From Myxococcota bacterium (lineage in GTDB: Bacteria > Myxococcota_A > UBA9160 > SZUA-336), in the NCBI GenBank assembly GCA_035498015.1, contig DATKAO010000132.1, forward strand, positions 1-35,832: DNA of 35,832 nucleotides. The letters are read 5' to 3'. The notes under the pieces are model-generated. The model had not been told where the DNA came from. It made no database searches and saw only the letters and a program-made list of their open reading frames with translations. Positions 1 through 6,566 of the stretch are shown here, piece after piece (the first letter of the stretch is position 1; each line of letters starts with the position of its first letter). The translations under genes and the position numbers were made by a program.

Positions 1-1
1 G

Positions 2-31
2 TTGACGCGGCCGCCGGCGGGGCGCGAAACT
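2..31 (+). promoter_or_regulatory. possible sigma70-type promoter for the ferritin-like pair
   Basis: A TTGACG hexamer at 2-7 matches the -35 consensus in five of six positions. Eighteen bases later comes GAAACT (26-31), a weak -10. This would start transcription close to the hairpin before the gene at 57. The -10 is poor, so the call rests mostly on the -35 and its position. Confidence 0.35.
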
Positions 32-53
32 CCCCCGAACACCTACGGGGGAG
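30..53 (+). promoter_or_regulatory. 5' leader hairpin that covers the ribosome binding site
   Basis: CTCCCCCG (30-37) and CGGGGGAG (46-53) are perfect inverted repeats of eight bases around an eight-base loop. The right arm contains GGGGGAG, the only Shine-Dalgarno-like sequence before the ATG at 57. In RNA the stem would hide the ribosome binding site. As DNA it could instead be an operator. There is no U-run, so it is not a standard terminator. Confidence 0.6.
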
Positions 54-56
54 AGC

Positions 57-1010
57 ATGAAACGCTTCATCGCCCATCACGAGCTCGCGCGTGACAGCCG
101 TTTCATCCGGCAGGACAACATCGCGGCCACCGTGCTGTCGACCCTGCCCGACGACGTGGACAAGGTCGTCGAGATGTTCGACCGACTCACTCCGATCATC
201 GAGGTCTCGGTGCGCGGCACCGCGGCCGAGCCGCTCTACGAGGAGTACGGTCCGGCGTTCGGCCTGGTCACGCTGAACGAGCCACTCAAGCACGACGACC
301 CCGCGGTCACCACGCGGCTCTTGCTGCGCATGCACGGCATCTTCGTCGGCGAGTTACAGGCGCTCGAGGGCGCCGGCCGCTCGCTCTGGGATTTCCCCGA
401 GGCGCCATGGGAGTTCAAGATGAACATGGCGCGCCAGTGCTGGGACGAGGCGCGCCACGTCCAGATCTACGAGAAGCTGCTCGTGCACTGCGGCGGCAGC
501 GTCGGAATGTTCCCGGAGTCGAGCTTCCTGTTCGAGTGCGCCTGCTCCGACGATCCCGCGCTGCGCGTGGCCGGAGTGAATCGCGGCCTCGAGGGACTCG
601 CGTGCGACGTGTTCCGCGACATGATCCGATACGCCCAGCAGTCCGGCGACGAGAAGATGCAGCAGGCCGTCGACTACGTGCTCGCCGACGAGCTCACTCA
701 CGTGCGCTTCGGCAGTGAGTGGGTCAAGGAGTTCACCAAGAACGACCCCGCGCGCTTCGAGGCGGCGCAGGAGTTCCGGCGCCAGGTCGACAAGCAGTTC
801 AGCTTCGGCGGCTCGCGCTCGGACCGCGAGGACGCGGCGATCCGCATCGCGCGCGAGGACCGGATCGAGGCCGGCTTCACCGAGCAGGAGCTCGAGGAGC
901 TGACCACGATCTCGGCGGGCGGGCCCTCGCGCGAGACCCTGCGCAAGGCGGCCGAGATGCTGCGCATGAAGCACCTGGCGCGGAAGGCCGCGGCGGAGAA
1001 GCGGGCATGA
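57..1010 (+). CDS. ferritin-like di-iron protein
   Basis: The 317-residue protein has the four-helix di-iron ligand pattern: E99 in a GEL segment, E131 and H134 in an EARH motif, E179 in a GLEG segment, and E212 and H215 in DELTH. This is the E, ExxH, E, ExxH arrangement of ferritin-like carboxylate proteins, and the surrounding sequence resembles the DUF455 group. The specific reaction is unknown; oxidase, oxygenase and metal-handling roles are all possible. No signal peptide is visible, so it should be cytoplasmic. The start follows GGGGGAG with good spacing. The stop overlaps the next ATG in an ATGA junction, so the two genes should be made together. The binding site lies in a perfect hairpin, suggesting control of translation. 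Confidence 0.75.
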   Translation: MKRFIAHHELARDSRFIRQDNIAATVLSTLPDDVDKVVEMFDRLTPIIEVSVRGTAAEPLYEEYGPAFGLVTLNEPLKHDDPAVTTRLLLRMHGIFVGELQALEGAGRSLWDFPEAPWEFKMNMARQCWDEARHVQIYEKLLVHCGGSVGMFPESSFLFECACSDDPALRVAGVNRGLEGLACDVFRDMIRYAQQSGDEKMQQAVDYVLADELTHVRFGSEWVKEFTKNDPARFEAAQEFRRQVDKQFSFGGSRSDREDAAIRIAREDRIEAGFTEQELEELTTISAGGPSRETLRKAAEMLRMKHLARKAAAEKRA

Positions 1011-1684
1011 GCGACACCCGGCTCTACCCCGGCACCGGCAAGGACGAGCGCACCACGTTCGCGCCCTATTCGGCCTTCGAGATCCCGGCCGACCTGCGCG
1101 AGCTGCACGGGCGCTACGACGTCGAGTCGATGGCCCGCCGCGTGCGGAATTTCCGCTACGCGGAAGAGTGGATCATGATGGCCATGGGCGGCTGGGTGGC
1201 CACGATCCCCGAGATCCCCGTGAAGACCGGGCTCGGCAAGATCATCTGGGAGTCCGCCCAGGCCGCCGACGCGCTGGGCAAGCGCCTGCCGGAGCTGCGC
1301 TGCGGCCGGAAGGCCGTGGCGGCCTCCGAGTCCGCGAACCAGGGCTTCGCCGACTTCGTCCAGGCCGTGACCGAGCCGGAGCGCCCGGACCAGACGATCG
1401 AGAAGCTGGTCGGGGTGTTCGACGTGCTGAAGCCGCACCTGGTCGAGGTCTACGAGCGCACCATGCGCGAGACCGACCAGATCGCCGACGCGCCCACGAT
1501 CGAGATCCTGGACGAGGTGGTGCGGAAGTCCCGGCGGCACCTGGCGTGGGCCCAGGAGGTCCTGGACCGGCTGTGCGACACCGACGCCCGCCGCGAGCGG
1601 CGCCGGACCCGCGCGGCCAGCCTGCGGGCCAGGCTGATCGCCTGCGGGGGCGTCACGGGCGACATGGCGGCCGGCTCGGCCTGA
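1007..1684 (+). CDS. second ferritin-like protein, probably metal-free partner
   Basis: This 225-residue protein starts at an ATG that overlaps the stop of the di-iron gene, so translational coupling is likely. It is helical. A helix with E53 and E54 is followed by WESAQAADAL at 81-90, which looks like a ferritin-like second helix in which the ExxH motif has become ExxQ (E82, Q85). I find no second ExxH; H178 lies in an RRHLAW segment without the expected glutamate. My inference is a degenerate, non-catalytic subunit that pairs with the upstream protein. The arginine-rich tail after residue 190 could be an interaction or nucleic-acid-binding segment. No function is assigned. Confidence 0.6.
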   Translation: MSDTRLYPGTGKDERTTFAPYSAFEIPADLRELHGRYDVESMARRVRNFRYAEEWIMMAMGGWVATIPEIPVKTGLGKIIWESAQAADALGKRLPELRCGRKAVAASESANQGFADFVQAVTEPERPDQTIEKLVGVFDVLKPHLVEVYERTMRETDQIADAPTIEILDEVVRKSRRHLAWAQEVLDRLCDTDARRERRRTRAASLRARLIACGGVTGDMAAGSA

Positions 1685-1712
1685 GCGGCCCCCAGGCCCC
1701 GCCAAACCCCAC

Positions 1713-1758
1713 GGGAAATTTCCCACAAAGCACACCCGCCGCTGGTATCCTCACGGGC
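1713..1758 (+). promoter_or_regulatory. leaderless promoter with palindrome before the first PEP-CTERM gene
   Basis: TATCCT (1746-1751), preceded by TGG as an extended -10, lies seven bases before the ATG at 1759. Transcription would therefore start at or next to the start codon, and no Shine-Dalgarno sequence is visible. A perfect 12-bp palindrome, GGGAAATTTCCC (1713-1724), lies around the expected -35 region and could be an operator or an AT-rich upstream element. Confidence 0.5.
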
Positions 1759-2508
1759 ATGAAGAAGGCCGCGCTTCTCGCCGTCGGGGCGTGCGTTTTG
1801 GCTTTGGGACGACTCGCGAGCGCTGGGTCGATCGGAACGCCCCCGCCGAGCGACTTCTCGGTCGTGGTGACGTCCAGCGCCGGGGGCGACCCGTTGAGCG
1901 TGCATCCCCCCCTGGCCTCCAATGGCGATGGCTCGTTCTCGGGTACGGCCATGGGCACGACCTCGAGCTTCCTTTTCTCGTCGACGTACACCGTGAACGC
2001 CGATCCGACGATCTCCGGCTCGTTCTCGCTCACGAACTTGAGCTCCTCGACCCAGCTCTTCAGCGTGAGCGCGACCATCTCCGGGGTGCCGCTCGCGGGA
2101 CCGACCTCGTTCACCGGCACCTACTTCGAATCGACCTACTCGGACGACAACTCCGACGGCTCCGTGAGCTTCGCCTCCCCGACGCTGGCCATGCCGGGCA
2201 CTCAGGCCTTCATGAAGGGCCTGATCGACGCCGCGGCCGTGGGCCAGATCGGCGCCTTCAACGACCTCGCCACGGGCGACGCGCAGATCTCCGGGACTCA
2301 AGGCCCGGAGACCTTCTCCGGGTCCGGTCCGGGAGTGACTTCCTCGATCGGGGTGGCTTTCGCCTTCAGCGTGTCTCCCGGAGACCGCGTTCAAGTCCCG
2401 TTCGAATTCGACGTCGTACCGGAACCGGACGGAATCGCGACCTTCGCCATGGGATTCGCACTGTTTCTTTGCACATTTGCGCAAAAAAGAGCTTCCAGTT
2501 CGAAATGA
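1759..2508 (+). CDS. PEP-CTERM sorting domain protein (divergent member of a triplet)
   Basis: This 249-residue exported protein starts MKKAALLAVGACVLALGRLASAG, a clear Sec signal peptide with a cleavage site near residue 23. It ends with VPEP, a hydrophobic stretch and a short basic tail (QKR), the tripartite PEP-CTERM signal recognised by exosortase. The body is rich in serine, threonine and glycine. A central segment (NADPTISGSFSLTNL) aligns with NPDPQITSSFTLMNL in the next two proteins, so all three look homologous. Such proteins usually end up at the cell surface or in the exopolysaccharide matrix. The tail is atypical (FALFLCTFAQKR), so sorting may be weaker. No exosortase gene is in the window. 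The ATG at 1759 is chosen because the signal peptide begins there. Confidence 0.8.
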   Translation: MKKAALLAVGACVLALGRLASAGSIGTPPPSDFSVVVTSSAGGDPLSVHPPLASNGDGSFSGTAMGTTSSFLFSSTYTVNADPTISGSFSLTNLSSSTQLFSVSATISGVPLAGPTSFTGTYFESTYSDDNSDGSVSFASPTLAMPGTQAFMKGLIDAAAVGQIGAFNDLATGDAQISGTQGPETFSGSGPGVTSSIGVAFAFSVSPGDRVQVPFEFDVVPEPDGIATFAMGFALFLCTFAQKRASSSK

Positions 2509-2524
2509 GGGTCTGGTAGGATTC
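2493..2524 (+). promoter_or_regulatory. extended -10 promoter of the second PEP-CTERM gene
   Basis: CTGGTAGGATTC (2513-2524) holds TGG-TAGGAT, an extended -10. TTCCAG (2493-2498) is a possible weak -35 at 18 bp. The same 12-mer occurs at 3446-3457 before the paralogue. A transcript from here would have a leader of about 70 bases ending in a strong Shine-Dalgarno (GGAGGGAA). Confidence 0.5.
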
Positions 2525-2601
2525 GGCCCACGGGTGAGGTTGCTGCACACCTCGTCTGGCGCGCGCAAACGCATCATGCGCGTGAAAATCGGAGGGAAAC
2601 C

Positions 2602-3351
2602 ATGGACGTGAGGGGGCTGCGAAGGGCACTGATCGGACTCAGTGCCGCAGTGGCGGTCGTCGTGGGAACCAGCGCCAACGCCGCACCGGTCGTCGGTGTG
2701 ACCATCGACTCGGCGGACGCGGCAACGGGCATCGCGAACGGTCACTACGCGGTCGATCTCGAGACCACCGCCAACGGCGACGGGAGTTACGGTCTCTCGG
2801 GCCTGGGCTACGACACGGGGTTCCAGTGCAACTGGGATCTCACGGTCAATCCCGACCCGCAGATCACCAGCTCGTTCACGCTGATGAACCTGTCGCCGAA
2901 CCCTACGAACTTCACCATGACCATCACGCTGCCGATCGCGGCCATCGGCCCGAACACGGTTCGCGGCGGTTACTACGGCGATCCGGTCACCGGTACGACT
3001 TACACGGACACGAGCGGCGACGCGAACGTGACTCTGGCGAGCGTCGGTGCCTTCTACACGGCGCTGGTCAACAACGTGGTGTCGATGTCACTCGGTTCCT
3101 TCAGCCAGAACGCGAACGGCGGCGCGGGCATCCAGGGCAACCTCTCGCAGCAGTCTTGGGGCACGCCGATCCCGAGCGCTCCGTTCGGCGCGGCGACCGG
3201 CAACATGGTGATCAAGTGGAGCTTCAGCCTGACCGGCGGCGACCAGGTCCAGACCAAGGGCTTCTTCCAGGTCGAGGCCCCGGAGCCGAGCACGGTGCTG
3301 CTGGGCCTCCTGGCCCTCGGCGGCCTGGCCCTCGCCCGCAAGCGCGCCTGA
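2602..3351 (+). CDS. PEP-CTERM sorting domain protein, paralogue A
   Basis: This 249-residue exported protein has an N-terminal signal peptide cleaved near ANA-APVVG (around residue 28). Its C-terminus is textbook PEP-CTERM: PEPST, a leucine/glycine membrane stretch, and ARKRA. The mature part is beta-rich and nearly the same as in the gene at 3542, including TIDSADAATG and FQCNWDLTVNPDPQI. One cysteine lies in the FQCNW motif. The role is probably structural or adhesive at the surface after exosortase processing; the ligand is unknown. GGAGGGAA sits eight bases before the ATG. The gene is followed by a strong hairpin terminator at 3376-3407, so it forms its own unit. Confidence 0.85.
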   Translation: MDVRGLRRALIGLSAAVAVVVGTSANAAPVVGVTIDSADAATGIANGHYAVDLETTANGDGSYGLSGLGYDTGFQCNWDLTVNPDPQITSSFTLMNLSPNPTNFTMTITLPIAAIGPNTVRGGYYGDPVTGTTYTDTSGDANVTLASVGAFYTALVNNVVSMSLGSFSQNANGGAGIQGNLSQQSWGTPIPSAPFGAATGNMVIKWSFSLTGGDQVQTKGFFQVEAPEPSTVLLGLLALGGLALARKRA

Positions 3352-3375
3352 AGTCAGTCCAGCCCGAATCACCAT

Positions 3376-3407
3376 CGAACGCCGCGTTCTTCGGAACGCG
3401 GCGTTCG
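3376..3407 (+). terminator. hairpin terminator, 14-bp stem with TTCG loop
   Basis: CGAACGCCGCGTTC (3376-3389), loop TTCG, then the exact complement (3394-3407). The UUCG-type loop makes it very stable. It lies 24 bases after the stop of paralogue A. Only a short T-run (CTTTC) follows. The same stem recurs at 4301-4332. Confidence 0.85.
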
Positions 3408-3445
3408 CGCTTTCTGCAGAAAGTTGCACGTAGGCCTGCCCATCC

Positions 3446-3457
3446 CTGGTAGGATTC
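3446..3457 (+). promoter_or_regulatory. extended -10 element of the third PEP-CTERM gene
   Basis: CTGGTAGGATTC here is identical to 2513-2524 and is followed in both places by an ACGGGTG word a few bases on. TTGCAC at 3424-3429 is a possible -35 but is 20 bp from TAGGAT, which is long. The repeated box suggests that both paralogues are switched on together. Confidence 0.5.
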
Positions 3458-3541
3458 TGACTACGGGTGGATGTTGGGAAGGTCCCCCGTGCGCACAGCG
3501 CATCCTGTGCGGGAACCGGTGCGGAGCTTGGAGGGAGACCA

Positions 3542-4276
3542 ATGGGCGCAAGGGGACTGCGAAGGGCACTCGTGTGTGCCGCCGTCGGTGTGTGCGTTGC
3601 GAGCATCGCTCACGCCGCGCCGGTGGTGGGCGTGACCATCGACTCGGCCGACGCCGCGACCGGCGCTGCCACGGGTCACTACGCGATCGATCTCGAGACC
3701 GCCGCCAACGGCGACGGTACCTACGGTCTGTCGGGCCTCGGCTACGACGCGGGGTTCCAGTGCAACTGGGATCTCACGGTCAATCCCGACCCACAGATCA
3801 CCAGCACGTTCACGCTCTTGAACCTGTCAGGGAACACCCAGAACTTCACCATGACCATCACGCTGCCGATCGCGACCATCAGCCCGAACACGGTGCGCGG
3901 CGGTTACTTCGGCGATGGGGTCACCGGCACGACGTTCACCGACACGAGCGGCAATGGCAACGTGACTCTGTCGAGCGTCGGCTTCTTCTACACGGCGCTG
4001 GTGAACAACGTCGTGTCGCAGAGCCTGGGCACGTTCAGCCAGAGCTCGAGCACGTCGGCCAGCCTGCCGCAGCAAGCGTGGGGCACGCCGATCCCGAGCC
4101 AGGCATTCGGCGCGGCGACCACCAACATGCAGATCGTGTGGAGCTTCAGCCTGACCGGCGGCGACCAGGTCCAGACCAAGGGCTTCTTCCAGGTCGAGAC
4201 CCCGGAGCCGAGCACGGTGTTGCTGAGCCTCCTGGCGCTCGGCGGACTGGCGACCGCCCGCAAGCTCCGCCGCTAG
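3542..4276 (+). CDS. PEP-CTERM sorting domain protein, paralogue B
   Basis: This 244-residue protein is a close copy of the one at 2602: the same MGARGLRRAL-type start, signal peptide ending near AHA-APVVG, the same NPDPQITSTFTLLNLS core and SFSLTGGDQVQTKGFF segment, and a PEP-CTERM tail (TPEPST, hydrophobic stretch, ARKLRR). The start at 3542 is chosen over an in-frame ATG at 3467 because GGAGGGAGACCA precedes it and it aligns with the paralogue. Compared with paralogue A it has lost a glycine-rich insert (NANGGAGIQG) near residue 170. A tandem duplication that included the upstream box and the terminator is the simplest origin. Function is surface-associated but unknown. Confidence 0.85.
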   Translation: MGARGLRRALVCAAVGVCVASIAHAAPVVGVTIDSADAATGAATGHYAIDLETAANGDGTYGLSGLGYDAGFQCNWDLTVNPDPQITSTFTLLNLSGNTQNFTMTITLPIATISPNTVRGGYFGDGVTGTTFTDTSGNGNVTLSSVGFFYTALVNNVVSQSLGTFSQSSSTSASLPQQAWGTPIPSQAFGAATTNMQIVWSFSLTGGDQVQTKGFFQVETPEPSTVLLSLLALGGLATARKLRR

Positions 4277-4300
4277 TCACTCGCCCGTCTGAGTCACTTT

Positions 4301-4332
4301 CGAACGCCGCGTTCTCCGGAACGCGGCGTTCG
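4301..4332. terminator. bidirectional hairpin terminator, duplicate of 3376-3407
   Basis: The same 14-base arm CGAACGCCGCGTTC (4301-4314), loop TCCG, then its complement (4319-4332). It lies between the end of PEP-CTERM paralogue B and the end of the convergent aldehyde dehydrogenase (stop at 4338), so it can stop transcription from both sides. Confidence 0.8.
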
Positions 4333-4337
4333 TGCGT

Positions 4338-5876
4338 TCAGGACAGCCAGCGGCCGAGCGGCGTGCCGAACAAGAAGCGGATCAGCTTCTTCATGCCCTG
4401 GTCCTTGGCCTCGCCGTACGGATAGTGAGTCGCGGCCTGCCGGCCGCCCCAGCGGTCGCGGATGATGGGCAGCGCCTGGGTGTAGCCGCGCAAGCCGTCG
4501 CGGCCGTGCACGTGACCGACGCCGCTCTGCTTGCGCCCCCCGAACGGCGCCTCGGGGACGCCGTAGGTCATGGTGAGGTCGTTGATGCACACGCTGCCGG
4601 AGTCGATGCGGCGGGCGAGCTCGCCGGCCAGACGCGCGTCGCGCGTCCACACGTTGGCGCCCAGGCCGTAGCTCGTGTCGTTGGCACGCGCGATCGCCTC
4701 GTCGAGGTCGCGCACGCGCACGATCGGCAGCACCGGCCCGAAGTTCTCCTCGCGCATCAGCGCCATGTCGTCGCGCACGCCGACCAGCACCGTGGGCTCG
4801 AAGAAGTGGCCTTTGAGCCGCGGGTTCCGTCGGCCGCCCACGAGCGCGGTGGCGCCGCCTGCGATCGCCTCGTCGACCTGGCGCGCCACGATCTCGAGCT
4901 GGCGCGGCCAGAACATGGCCCCCACGTCGAACTCGCCCGAGGCCTCCTGGCGCAGGGCCTTCGTGCGGGCCACGACCTTTTCGATGAACCGGTCCGCGAC
5001 CTCCTCCACCACGTAGACCCGCTCGGTGCCGCAGCAGAACTGGCCGGAGTTCAGGAAGCCGCCGGCGATCGCGCCGCCCGCGGCGGCGTCGAGATCGGCG
5101 TCGGCGCACACGATCATCGGGTCCTTGCCGCCGAGCTCGAGCGTGCACGGGATCAGCCGCTCGGCGCAGGCGACCGCCACGCGCCGGCCGGTGGCCACGC
5201 TGCCGGTGAACGAGATCTTGTCGACCCCCGCCTCGCACAGCGCGGCGCCGGTCTCGCCATCGCCCACCAGGAGCTCGAGCACGCCCTCGGGCAGCCCGGC
5301 CTCGCGGAACAGGTCGGCGACGATCCGGCCCGAGAACGGAGTCACCTCCGAGGGCTTGAGCAGCACCGCGTTCCCGGCGAGCAGGGCCTGCACGGTCGGG
5401 TCGAGCGACAGGATCACCGGCCCGTTCCAGGGGCTGATCACGCCCACCACGCCCAGCGGCCGGTAGGCGATCTCGAGCTTCTTGGTGAAGCGCAAAAGCC
5501 CGTGCAGCGGCACGCGCTCGGTGCGCAGCAATGCCGGCGCGCGCTTGGACCAGTAGGTCATCGAGTCACAGGCGGCGAAGACCTCCATCATGCGGGCTTC
5601 GGTCGCGGGCTTGCCGGACTCACGCACCACGACCTCGACGATCCGGTCCTGCTTCTCGATCAAGAGGCCCAGCGCGCGCTGCACGTAGCGCACGCGCTCG
5701 CCGACGCTCTGCGCCGCCCAGGCGGGCTGCGCCTTGCGCGCGCGCTCGAGCGCGGCGCGCACGTCGGAGGCGTTCTGGACCTCGATCTCGCCGATCGGCT
5801 CGCCGGTCACGGGGCTCGAGATCGCCAGGCGCCGGCGCGCGCCCGGGGCGACTTCGACGGGTGTCACGATGGCCAT
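4338..5876 (-). CDS. NAD(P)-dependent aldehyde dehydrogenase
   Basis: This 512-residue member of the aldehyde dehydrogenase superfamily oxidises an aldehyde to the acid. Visible hallmarks: PWN (149-151) for the active-site oxyanion region, LLKPSE (172-177) for the cofactor, FTGS (223-226), catalytic base E247 in LELGGKDP, nucleophile C281 in NSGQFCC, and EENFGPV further on. A C-terminal extension of about 35 residues, ending FLFGTPLGRWL, is longer than usual and partly hydrophobic; it may aid oligomerisation or membrane contact. The substrate is unknown; the neighbouring EthD and P450 genes suggest an aldehyde from an oxidised hydrocarbon. It is transcribed away from the EthD gene from a very short divergent promoter region and ends at a shared terminator. 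Confidence 0.9.
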   Translation of the reverse strand: MAIVTPVEVAPGARRRLAISSPVTGEPIGEIEVQNASDVRAALERARKAQPAWAAQSVGERVRYVQRALGLLIEKQDRIVEVVVRESGKPATEARMMEVFAACDSMTYWSKRAPALLRTERVPLHGLLRFTKKLEIAYRPLGVVGVISPWNGPVILSLDPTVQALLAGNAVLLKPSEVTPFSGRIVADLFREAGLPEGVLELLVGDGETGAALCEAGVDKISFTGSVATGRRVAVACAERLIPCTLELGGKDPMIVCADADLDAAAGGAIAGGFLNSGQFCCGTERVYVVEEVADRFIEKVVARTKALRQEASGEFDVGAMFWPRQLEIVARQVDEAIAGGATALVGGRRNPRLKGHFFEPTVLVGVRDDMALMREENFGPVLPIVRVRDLDEAIARANDTSYGLGANVWTRDARLAGELARRIDSGSVCINDLTMTYGVPEAPFGGRKQSGVGHVHGRDGLRGYTQALPIIRDRWGGRQAATHYPYGEAKDQGMKKLIRFLFGTPLGRWLS

Positions 5877-5901
5877 ACGCGCGCGAGTGTACCATCGGCC
5901 C
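5877..5901. promoter_or_regulatory. 25-bp divergent promoter with overlapping -10 boxes
   Basis: On the plus strand TACCAT (5890-5895) lies six bases before the GTG at 5902. On the minus strand TACACT (complement of 5886-5891) lies nine bases before the ATG at 5876. The boxes share two base pairs, so RNA polymerase could serve only one direction at a time. Neither gene has a Shine-Dalgarno sequence, so both messages would be leaderless or nearly so. Confidence 0.55.
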
Positions 5902-6558
5902 GTGGTCGAGATTTTCTTCCTGTGCGCGCGGCGCGCCGACCTGTCACACCTGGCGTATTCGGCGCACCTGCTCGAGCGGCACGCCCCGCTCGCCCTGCAG
6001 CACCACCCGCGGCTGCGGGGCTACACCGTGTACGACGTGGAGGAGGCGCTGCCGCCCGCCGAGCCGATCGACAGCGTGAACGCGCTGGCCTTCGACTCAC
6101 TCCAGGACTACGAGCGAGGTCTGTACGCCTCGGTCGAGGGCGAGCGCCTGGTGAGCGAGGACCACGCGCGCTTCCTGGGCGGCGCCTCGGGCTACGCCGG
6201 CCACCTGCGCGTCTTGCACGACTCCGGTCCCGCCCCCGCGCACTGGCTGTGCGCGCTGCGCCGGCGCGCGGGCCTGGATGCCCAGCGCTTCAGCGCGGAG
6301 CTCGTGCCCGAGCTGCTCGCGGGCCAGCCCGCGGCCACGCGCGTGGCCCTGCTCGAGGTCGAGCGCCGGCTCTTTCCCGACGCTGCGCCCGAGTGGGACG
6401 CCTTCCTGTGCCTGGGCTTCGCCGACGCCGCGCGCCGGCCGGTGCACCCGTTCGCCTCGCCCGACTGCGCCATGTCGCTGCGCAAGGCGGCCGCGGCGCT
6501 GTGCGCGGCCAGCGCGCTCTGGCGCGCGCAGGCGCACGTGCTGCGCCGCGCGGGCTAG
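5902..6558 (+). CDS. EthD-like dimeric alpha/beta-barrel protein
   Basis: This 218-residue protein resembles EthD-domain proteins: LSHLAYSAHLLERHAPL near the start, LRGYTVYDV in the next strand, and FDSLQDYERG followed by a second helix with EDHARFLG. EthD proteins are small ferredoxin-like barrels found with P450 and ring-degrading systems. The second half (ALRRRAGLDAQRFSAEL onward) may be a diverged second copy of the fold, which would make an internal pseudo-dimer. The start is GTG at 5902, six bases after TACCAT; the reading frame upstream crosses the divergent dehydrogenase gene and is not used. The stop TAG lies eight bases before the P450 start, so the two are probably co-expressed. 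Confidence 0.65.
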   Translation: MVEIFFLCARRADLSHLAYSAHLLERHAPLALQHHPRLRGYTVYDVEEALPPAEPIDSVNALAFDSLQDYERGLYASVEGERLVSEDHARFLGGASGYAGHLRVLHDSGPAPAHWLCALRRRAGLDAQRFSAELVPELLAGQPAATRVALLEVERRLFPDAAPEWDAFLCLGFADAARRPVHPFASPDCAMSLRKAAAALCAASALWRAQAHVLRRAG

Positions 6559-6566
6559 GATGGGCC

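Noticed and set aside
2476-2485. TTTGCGCAAA palindrome
   Set aside because: It lies inside the hydrophobic C-terminal coding part of the first PEP-CTERM gene, where T- and A-rich codons are expected; too short to call an operator.
3467-3541. Earlier ATG for PEP-CTERM paralogue B
   Set aside because: The signal peptide and the ribosome binding site GGAGGGAG place the start at 3542, as in paralogue A.
4332-6566. Very long plus-strand open frame (about 745 codons) running into the P450 gene
   Set aside because: It is antisense to the aldehyde dehydrogenase and through the EthD gene, is arginine/alanine/histidine-rich and has no domain. High GC leaves few stops. The P450 starts at 6567.
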